Below, one piece after another: positions 57,705 to 64,000 of a DNA stretch of 64,000 nt. The notes beneath the pieces are model-generated. The model saw only the letters and a program-made list of their open reading frames with translations. It did not search any database and was not told the DNA's origin. The DNA is from Alteriqipengyuania lutimaris (GTDB lineage Bacteria; Pseudomonadota; Alphaproteobacteria; Sphingomonadales; Sphingomonadaceae). The position numbers were made by a program, and so were the translations under genes. The number at the start of each line of letters is the position of its first letter. Positions within the stretch are counted from its first letter, which is position 1. The DNA lies in NCBI RefSeq assembly GCF_003363135.1, contig NZ_QRBB01000001.1:992001-1056000 (forward strand), read 5' to 3'.

Positions 57705-59839
57705 AGCTGCCCGCCATCATCTCGCCCGCGCTCGCGCTTCCCGCCGGCATCCTCGCGATCATCGTCCTGATGGTCGTGCCGATCCCGGCGCTGATGCTCG
57801 ACCTATTCTTCGTGCTCAATATCGCGCTCTCGGTCTCGATCCTGATGGCCGCGATGAACGCGCAGAAGCCATTGGACTTCTCGTCCTTCCCCTCGGTCCT
57901 TTTGTTCGCGACGCTGATGCGCCTCGCCCTGAACGTCGCCTCGACCCGCATCGTGCTCCTCAACGGGCACGAGGGCGGCGATGCGGCGGGCAAGGTGATC
58001 GAGGCCTTCGGCGCCTTCCTCATCGGCGGCAATTTCGCGGTCGGACTGATCGTGTTCATCATCCTGACGATCATCAACATGGTCGTCGTGACCAAGGGCG
58101 CGGGCCGCGTGTCCGAAGTGACCGCGCGCTTCACCCTCGACGCCCTGCCCGGCAAGCAGATGGCGATCGATTCCGATCTCGCCGCCGGCCTGCTGACCGC
58201 CGACGAAGCCAAGGCCCGCCGCCGCGAGATCGCGACCGAGGCCGATTTCTACGGTTCGATGGATGGTGCCAGCAAGTTCGTGAAGGGCGATGCGATCGCC
58301 GCGCTGCTGATCCTGATCGTCAACGTGCTCGCAGGGCTCGTCCTCGGCATGGCCAGCCACGGCCTGTCAGCGGGCGAGGCGGGCGCGATGTACGTCACGC
58401 TGGCGGTGGGCGATGCGCTGGTCGCCTCGATCCCCGCGCTGCTGCTGTCGATCGCCGCCGCGGTGATCGTCACCCGCGTCTCCGACACGCGCGACCTGAC
58501 CGGCCAGATCGGCGGGCAGCTGGCCGATTCGAAAATCTGGCTGCCGGTCGGCTGCATCCTAGCCGCGATCGGCGTGATCCCCGCGATGCCGCAGATGATC
58601 TTTCTGCCGCTGGCAGCGGGCGCCCTGATGCTGTGGCGCGGGCTTTCGAAGCGCGAGCAGGCGGCTGCCATCTTCGTGCCCGAACCTGAGGAAAAGCCCG
58701 ATCCCTCGCGCATCACCATCGGCGAGGTGTCCGACCAGACGCTGGTGACGATCCAGCTCGGCTATGGCCTCGTCCAGCTCGCAGACGACAGGAAAGGCGC
58801 CCCGCTCGTCGCCCGCCTGACCGGCCTGCGCAAGCAGATGTGCCAGGCCTTCGGTTTCGTCGTGCCGCAGTTCCGCATCGCCGACAGCTTCGACATCGCG
58901 CCCGATCAGTACCGCATAATGCTCGGCGGCGCGCCGGTCGGTTCGGGCATTCTGCGCGCGGGCAAGCTGCTCGCGATCGACACCGGCGAAGTGCTCGACG
59001 CGCATGTGCTGCAGGGCGAGCCGACCAAGGACCCGAGCTTCGGCTGCGACGCCAAGTGGATCGACGCGGGGTCGCGCGATCTGGCCGTCGCCGAAGGATA
59101 CCTCGTGGTCGATCCCGAAAGCGTCATCGCCACGCAGGTCCACCAGCTGCTGGCGGGCCGCGCGGCGGAACTGCTGGGGCCGGATCAGGTCCGCGAACTG
59201 CTCGACCTGCTGCGCGAGCGTCATTCGCAGCTCATCGACACGATCACGCCGCAGCCACTCTCGCTCGCCGCGGTCACCACCGTGTTCAAGGCGCTGCTGG
59301 CCGACGGGATTTCGCTCACCCATTCGGTGCGCGTGTTCTCGAGCCTGTCGCAGGCCGCGCAGCGGACGACCGATCCGGCGCAGATCGTGGAGCTGATGCG
59401 CGCCGACCTGGGCACGATGCTGGTCGGCAATATCTGCGGGCCGGACGAGCGTCTGCCGGTCGTCACGCTGGCCGCGCAGCTCGAAGAAATGGTCGTGGGC
59501 GGGATGCAGGATCCCACCACCGGCGAAATCGTCATCGAGCCCGATCTCGCCCGCTCGATCGGAGAGCGGATAGCGGCGCTGTTGCAGAGCCGCCCGCCTG
59601 CCGCGATCACCCCTGCACTGGTGGTCCAGCCACGCGCACGGCGTGCCATGGCCGGCCTGCTCAAGCTGCGCGCGCCCAACATGCTCGTCCTCTCGATCAA
59701 CGAACTGCCCGCCGCCCAGCCGATCGAGGTGGTCGCGGTAATCGGCGACGAGGCCGCGCACGCCCAGCACGGCGGCCAGCCGCAGCTGCCCGCGCCCGAT
59801 CGAGAGCAAGACATGCAACCCGAGGCGCTTGCCGCATGA
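57701..59839 (+). CDS. flhA: Flagellar export gate protein FlhA
   Basis: A 712-residue export-gate protein with eight membrane helices in the first 330 residues (including PSVLLFATLMRLALNVASTRIVLL and GDAIAALLILIVNVLAGLVLG) and a large cytoplasmic domain that binds chaperones. The FHIPEP-family segment NIALSVSILMAAMNAQKPLDFSSFPS is present. GTG start overlapping the previous stop; ends by overlapping fliA's ATG. Confidence 0.95.
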   Translation: MKLPAIISPALALPAGILAIIVLMVVPIPALMLDLFFVLNIALSVSILMAAMNAQKPLDFSSFPSVLLFATLMRLALNVASTRIVLLNGHEGGDAAGKVIEAFGAFLIGGNFAVGLIVFIILTIINMVVVTKGAGRVSEVTARFTLDALPGKQMAIDSDLAAGLLTADEAKARRREIATEADFYGSMDGASKFVKGDAIAALLILIVNVLAGLVLGMASHGLSAGEAGAMYVTLAVGDALVASIPALLLSIAAAVIVTRVSDTRDLTGQIGGQLADSKIWLPVGCILAAIGVIPAMPQMIFLPLAAGALMLWRGLSKREQAAAIFVPEPEEKPDPSRITIGEVSDQTLVTIQLGYGLVQLADDRKGAPLVARLTGLRKQMCQAFGFVVPQFRIADSFDIAPDQYRIMLGGAPVGSGILRAGKLLAIDTGEVLDAHVLQGEPTKDPSFGCDAKWIDAGSRDLAVAEGYLVVDPESVIATQVHQLLAGRAAELLGPDQVRELLDLLRERHSQLIDTITPQPLSLAAVTTVFKALLADGISLTHSVRVFSSLSQAAQRTTDPAQIVELMRADLGTMLVGNICGPDERLPVVTLAAQLEEMVVGGMQDPTTGEIVIEPDLARSIGERIAALLQSRPPAAITPALVVQPRARRAMAGLLKLRAPNMLVLSINELPAAQPIEVVAVIGDEAAHAQHGGQPQLPAPDREQDMQPEALAA

Positions 59840-60558
59840 AGCTAGACCAGTCCTCCTTCAGCGTTCGCCAGGCCTACGGCTCCAGCGTGTCCCAGAAGGT
59901 CACGCAGTTCCTGCCGCTCGTGCGCAAGCTCGCGTGGTATTACGAGGGGCATGGCAGCGCCACGATCGATGTCGACGACCTGATGCAGGCGGGCATGATG
60001 GCGCTGACCGAGGCGGCGCAGCGGCACGACCGGCCGAGCGACGACGGCTTTGCCGCCTATGCCAAGATGCGCGTGCGCGGGGCGATGGTCGACCTGCTGC
60101 GGGGCCAGTCGCACCGCCCGCGCGGTGCTGCATCCTGGTCGCGCAAGCGCGATCTGGCCGAACAGAAGCTGCGCACGCAGCTGGGCCGCATGCCCGACGC
60201 GAGGGAAATGGCGCAGGCGATGGAAATGCCGCTCGACCGGTACGAGGCGATGCGCTTCGCCGCCGCGACCAGCGCGACCTCGATCGAGGAATGCTATTCG
60301 GACAGCGACACCGCCTTCAGCGACGCGCGGCCCGATCAGGAGCAGAACCTTCTCGCCAGCGAGGACAGCACGGTGCTCGCGCAGGCGATCGGCGCATTGC
60401 CCGAACGGCTGCAAGTCGTCCTCAAGCTCTATTTCATCGAGGAATTGAACCTGAACGAGATCGCGGCGGTCCTGGGGGTCAGCGTGCCGCGCGTGCACCA
60501 GCTCAAGGCCGATGCGCTCAAGAAGGCGCGCGTGGCGATGCAGGGGCAGGGCGGGTAG
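59836..60558 (+). CDS. fliA: Flagellar sigma factor sigma-28 (FliA)
   Basis: A 240-residue sigma factor. Region 2 is VDVDDLMQAGMMALTEAAQRHD and YAKMRVRGAMVDLLRGQSHR. Region 4 is LPERLQVVLKLYFIEELNLNEIAAVLGVSVPRVHQLKADALKK. It directs RNA polymerase to late flagellar promoters and is held by FlgM. Placing fliA at the end of a sigma-54 operon fits a timed cascade. Start overlaps flhA by four bases. Confidence 0.95.
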   Translation: MKLDQSSFSVRQAYGSSVSQKVTQFLPLVRKLAWYYEGHGSATIDVDDLMQAGMMALTEAAQRHDRPSDDGFAAYAKMRVRGAMVDLLRGQSHRPRGAASWSRKRDLAEQKLRTQLGRMPDAREMAQAMEMPLDRYEAMRFAAATSATSIEECYSDSDTAFSDARPDQEQNLLASEDSTVLAQAIGALPERLQVVLKLYFIEELNLNEIAAVLGVSVPRVHQLKADALKKARVAMQGQGG

Positions 60559-60603
60559 CCTTTACCACACACTGGCGATTGCGCTGCACCGCACCATCGT
60601 CCT

Positions 60604-61371
60604 ATGTGCGGGCCCATGGCCCCAGGCTCATCCAACTCGAGCGACCTCGCTCCCCCGCCGTCGCTTGGCGATATCGACCGGCCCTCACTGTTTCTCGACT
60701 TCGACGGCACGCTGGTCGACCTTGCCGAGACGCCCGACGGGATCACCGTGCCCGACTATCTCGAAGCCGCGATCATGCGGCTGGCCGAACGGCTCGACGG
60801 CCGACTCGCGATCGTGACCGGCCGCTATGTGGCCGATCTGCGCAAGCATCTGCCGCAATGCTCGGTCGTGATCAGCGGATCGCACGGCGCGGAGATCGAG
60901 AGCCCCGAAGGCTCGCCGGTCTCGGGCAAGGAGCCGCCCCGGGTCGACGAAGCCCTGCTGGCCGAGGCGCGCGCCTTCGCGCAGCGTCATGAGCGCCTGT
61001 TCCTCGAGGAAAAGGAACTGGGCCTCGGCTTCCACTACCGCGCCTGCCCCGACAAGGGCGAGGACGTGAAGGCCTTTGCGCAGGATCTGGCACGCAGGCA
61101 CGATCTGTTTTTCCGCGACGGCAAGATGATCGCCGAACTCTCGACGACCGACGACAACAAGGGCGACGGGGTGCGCGCGATCATGGAACAGACCCCCTTC
61201 AAGGGGGGCACACCGATCTTCGTCGGCGACGACGTGACCGACGAGGACGGCTTCGCGGCGGTCGACGCGATGGGCGGCTACGCCATCGTGGTCGGCGACC
61301 GAGAGGAAACAAAAGCCCGCTTTCGCCTGTTCGGTGTGAGAGCGGTACACCAATGGCTGGAGCTTGAATGA
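60604..61371 (+). CDS. otsB: Trehalose-6-phosphate phosphatase
   Basis: A 255-residue HAD-superfamily phosphatase removing phosphate from trehalose-6-phosphate. Motif I is DFDGTLVD (starting at residue 32), motif II lies in AIVTGR, motif III is GDDVTDED. The family-typical FHYRACP and DDNKGDGVRAIM are present. An ATG at 60616 is an alternative start. The last bases overlap the GH15 gene by four bases. Confidence 0.93.
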   Translation: MCGPMAPGSSNSSDLAPPPSLGDIDRPSLFLDFDGTLVDLAETPDGITVPDYLEAAIMRLAERLDGRLAIVTGRYVADLRKHLPQCSVVISGSHGAEIESPEGSPVSGKEPPRVDEALLAEARAFAQRHERLFLEEKELGLGFHYRACPDKGEDVKAFAQDLARRHDLFFRDGKMIAELSTTDDNKGDGVRAIMEQTPFKGGTPIFVGDDVTDEDGFAAVDAMGGYAIVVGDREETKARFRLFGVRAVHQWLELE

Positions 61372-63164
61372 ACCAAATCCCGCAAAGCACGCTCGAACTG
61401 TCGCCCATCGGCAATTGCCAGGTCACCGGGCTGATCGACGAGACCGGCGGGCTGTTATGGGGCTGCGTGCCTCGGGTCGACGGCGATCCCGTGTTCTGCG
61501 CGCTGCTCAACGGCGATAACCAGCACCAGGGCGTGTGGCGGATCGAGCTGGAGGATTTCGCCTCCGCCACCCAGAGCTACCAGCGCAACACCGCGATCCT
61601 GACCACGCGCCTCGAATCGAAAGACGGCAGCGCGATCGAGGTGATCGACTTCGCGCCCCGCTTCCGCCGGTCGGGCCGGATGTATCGCCCCGTCGCCTTC
61701 GTGCGCATCGTGCGCCCGGTGGCGGGAACGCCGCGGATCACGGTCAACTGCACGCCGATGAAGAACTATGGCGAAGCCCTGGCCGAGACGACCAACGGCA
61801 CCAATCATATCCGCTATCTCGCGGGCCAGCACGCGCTGCGCATGACCACCGACGCGCCGGTCGGTTATGTGCTCGAAAAGCGCACCTTCCGGGTCGAGAG
61901 CGACCTGCATTTCTTCATCGGGCCGGACGAGCCCTTCGGCGGCAATGTCGGCCACGAGATCGAGACGATGCTCGAGCTGACCGATCATTACTGGCGGCAC
62001 TGGGTGCGCGGCCTCGCCACGCCGATGGAATGGCAGGATGCGGTGATCCGCGCGGCGATCGCGCTCAAGATCTGCCAGCACGAGGAAACCGGCGCGATCG
62101 TGGCGGCGCTGACAACCTCGATCCCCGAGGCGCCGGGGAGCGAGCGCAACTGGGACTATCGCTTCTGCTGGATTCGCGACGCCTATTACACCGTGCAGGC
62201 ATTGAACCGGCTGGGCGCGCTCGACGTGCTGGAGAAGTATCTCGCCTACCTGCGCAACATCGTCGACAACGCCAAGGGCGGCGCGGTGCAGCCGCTCTAT
62301 TCGGTCATGGGCGAGCCCGAACTAACCGAGAGTTTTGCCGAGAACCTCGCGGGTTATCGCGGGATGGGGCCGGTGCGCAAAGGGAATGCCGCCTTCAGCC
62401 AGGTGCAGCACGACGCCTATGGCCAGATTGTGCTGCCGACGGTGCAGGCCTTCTTCGACCAGCGGCTCTATCGCATGGCGGGGGAGGCCGATTTCGACAG
62501 CCTCGAACAGGTCGGCGAGATGGCGTGGAAGATGCACGACCAGCCCGATGCGGGCCTGTGGGAGTTCCGCACCCGGCAGGAGGTCCACACCTATTCGGTG
62601 CTGATGAGCTGGGCCGCCTGCGGGCGCATCGCGACCGTGGCGCAGCGGCTGGGCAAGACCGAGAAGGCGGAATTCTGGCGCGAACGTGCGGCGATCATCC
62701 GCGCGAAGATCGAGGACGAGGCATGGTACGAGGAAGGGCAGCACTATGCCTCCTCGCTCGGCGGCACGCATCTCGACGCCAGCCTGCTGCAAATGATCGA
62801 TCTGGGCTTCCTCAAGCCCGAGGACGAACGCTTTCAACTGACCTTCAAGGCGATCGAGAACGGGTTGAGACGGGGCGAGCACATGCTCCGCTACGATGCG
62901 GAGGACGATTTCGGCCTGCCCGAGACCGCGTTCAACATCTGCACCTTCTGGCTGATGGAAGCGCTCCATCTAGCCGGGCGCGAAGACGAGGCGCGCGAGC
63001 TGTTCGAGACGATGCTGTCGCACCGCACGCGTTCGGGCCTGCTCTCCGAAGACCTCGATTTTAACAATGGCGAACTCTGGGGCAACTTCCCCCAGACGTA
63101 CTCTTTGGTGGGTATCATCAACTGCGCCACGCTGTTGTCCAAACCATGGAGTGTCATAAGATGA
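61368..63164 (+). CDS. GH15 family glycoside hydrolase (glucoamylase/trehalase-type)
   Basis: A 598-residue cytoplasmic enzyme with an N-terminal beta domain (ELSPIGNCQVTGLIDETGGLLWGC) and a GH15 (alpha/alpha) barrel: NWDYRFCWIRDAYYTVQALNRLG is the typical substrate-binding and acid region, and later QHDAYGQIVLP and GTHLDASLL are conserved. GH15 members include glucoamylases, trehalases and dextranases. Flanked by otsB and otsA, so an alpha-glucoside or trehalose-linked role is likely. The specificity is not readable from sequence. Overlaps otsA by four bases. Confidence 0.88.
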   Translation: MNQIPQSTLELSPIGNCQVTGLIDETGGLLWGCVPRVDGDPVFCALLNGDNQHQGVWRIELEDFASATQSYQRNTAILTTRLESKDGSAIEVIDFAPRFRRSGRMYRPVAFVRIVRPVAGTPRITVNCTPMKNYGEALAETTNGTNHIRYLAGQHALRMTTDAPVGYVLEKRTFRVESDLHFFIGPDEPFGGNVGHEIETMLELTDHYWRHWVRGLATPMEWQDAVIRAAIALKICQHEETGAIVAALTTSIPEAPGSERNWDYRFCWIRDAYYTVQALNRLGALDVLEKYLAYLRNIVDNAKGGAVQPLYSVMGEPELTESFAENLAGYRGMGPVRKGNAAFSQVQHDAYGQIVLPTVQAFFDQRLYRMAGEADFDSLEQVGEMAWKMHDQPDAGLWEFRTRQEVHTYSVLMSWAACGRIATVAQRLGKTEKAEFWRERAAIIRAKIEDEAWYEEGQHYASSLGGTHLDASLLQMIDLGFLKPEDERFQLTFKAIENGLRRGEHMLRYDAEDDFGLPETAFNICTFWLMEALHLAGREDEARELFETMLSHRTRSGLLSEDLDFNNGELWGNFPQTYSLVGIINCATLLSKPWSVIR

Positions 63165-64000
63165 GCCGACTGATCGTGGTGTCGAACCGAGTATCCGTCC
63201 CCAAGGCGCGGGGTGCGGCCGGTTCCCAGGGTGGCCTCGCGGTGGCGCTGGGGTCTGCCCTGAAAGAGCGGCGGGGAATCTGGTTCGGCTGGTCGGGCAA
63301 GGAAACCGACACCTTCACCGGCGATCTCAACATGCAGAAGAACGAGGGCGTCACCACCGCGACGATCGACCTCGAATCGCAGGATGTGGACGAGTATTAC
63401 AACGGCTATGCCAACCGCACGCTGTGGCCGCTGTTCCACTACCGGGTGGACCTGGCCGAATACGAAAGCGGCTTCGGCAAGGGGTACGAACGGGTCAACC
63501 AGCGCTTCGCCGACAGCCTCGGCCCGCTGATCGATCCCGAGGACATGGTGTGGGTGCACGACTATCACCTGATGCCGCTCGGCAGCCGACTGCGCGAACG
63601 CGGCAACAAGAACCGGATCGGCTTCTTCCTCCACATTCCGTGGCCGCCGCGCAACCTGCTGGTCGCACTGCCGTTTCACGAACGGCTGGTGCTGACCATG
63701 CTCGACTACGACCTGATCGGTTTCCAGGACGAGGAATCGGTCGACAGCTTTCTGGGCTATTGCCGCAAGGAACTGCAGGCCGAGGTCGGCGAAGATGGCA
63801 CGGTCACCTACGACGGCCGCACGGTGAAGGTCGCCGCGTTCCCCATCGGGCTGGACTACGAGGAGTTCCTCGAAGGCGGGACGACGGGCGATGCGCGCCA
63901 GATGGAACAGCGGATGCGATCGAGCTCGCGCCATCGCAAGGTCATCATCGGGGTCGACCGGCTCGACTATTCCAAAGGCCTGCCCGAACGCTTCGACGCG
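63161..64000 (+). CDS. otsA: Trehalose-6-phosphate synthase, 3' end outside window
   Basis: The first 280 residues of OtsA (GT20), which joins UDP-glucose and glucose-6-phosphate. Conserved parts seen: VSNRVSVPK with the Arg that contacts phosphate, GGLAVAL, DMVWVHDYHLMPLGSRLR, FFLHIPWPP and VDRLDYSKGLPER. The usual length is about 450-480 residues, so roughly 60 percent is visible. The gene is cut by the end of the window, not truncated in the genome as far as can be seen. Confidence 0.95.
   Translation, partial: MSRLIVVSNRVSVPKARGAAGSQGGLAVALGSALKERRGIWFGWSGKETDTFTGDLNMQKNEGVTTATIDLESQDVDEYYNGYANRTLWPLFHYRVDLAEYESGFGKGYERVNQRFADSLGPLIDPEDMVWVHDYHLMPLGSRLRERGNKNRIGFFLHIPWPPRNLLVALPFHERLVLTMLDYDLIGFQDEESVDSFLGYCRKELQAEVGEDGTVTYDGRTVKVAAFPIGLDYEEFLEGGTTGDARQMEQRMRSSSRHRKVIIGVDRLDYSKGLPERFDA

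Overview
The window looks like a piece of an alphaproteobacterial chromosome of the Sphingomonadales type, probably an Erythrobacteraceae member. This is inferred from high G+C, a TonB receptor/DoxX/PutA/Dcd gene set, a polar-type flagellar cluster with sigma-54 promoters, and dispersed repeats typical of the group. No 16S rRNA or species marker is present.

Region 1 (1 to about 13165) is the right-hand part of an integrative element. It ends at a partial copy of the 3' half of tRNA-Gly(GCC), next to a tyrosine integrase. The intact tRNA gene and the left end must lie before base 1. A leftward operon (8140 to 3429) encodes a Cro-like protein, a CII-like protein, two unknown proteins, a ParB-like protein, an adenine methyltransferase, a stand-alone DnaA domain IV protein, a micro-protein and an unknown protein. 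A D5-type primase-helicase follows. An S24-peptidase repressor reads divergently. A rightward cassette of tiny, 4-base-overlapping genes leads into an HTH (excisionase-like) protein and the integrase. GGG-N4-CCC palindromes sit at both divergent control regions, so one repressor may govern both arms. Genes of visibly lower G+C (1-663, 2662-3402, 9024-10550) look like cargo. No capsid, portal, tail or conjugation genes are visible.

Region 2 (13.2-27.4 kb) is chromosomal housekeeping: a His-rich TonB receptor (zinc uptake candidate), a DoxX protein, a saccharopine-dehydrogenase-like reductase, a repeat-rich gap, an STM3941-like membrane protein, dCTP deaminase, an exported protein, bifunctional PutA, two tandem Crp/Fnr paralogues, a BCCT transporter and a LuxR-type regulator with a degenerate receiver.

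Region 3 (27.5-60.6 kb) is a nearly complete flagellar locus. Leftward: flbD-like, fliEFGHIJ, fliK, fliLMNOPQR, flhB, fliD, fliS. Rightward: flagellin. Leftward: flgBCDEFGHIJKL then motA, motB. Rightward: a MotA/MotB-like pair and flgA, then flgM and flgN, then a lytic transglycosylase, flhA and fliA. Clear sigma-54 (-24/-12) promoters precede flgB and the transglycosylase-flhA-fliA operon, and a sigma-54-dependent activator heads the fli operon. That fits the usual hierarchy: sigma-54 for basal body and hook, then FliA/FlgM for late genes. No chemotaxis genes are present.

Region 4 (60.6 kb to the end) is a trehalose operon: otsB, a GH15 glycosidase, and otsA cut by the window edge.
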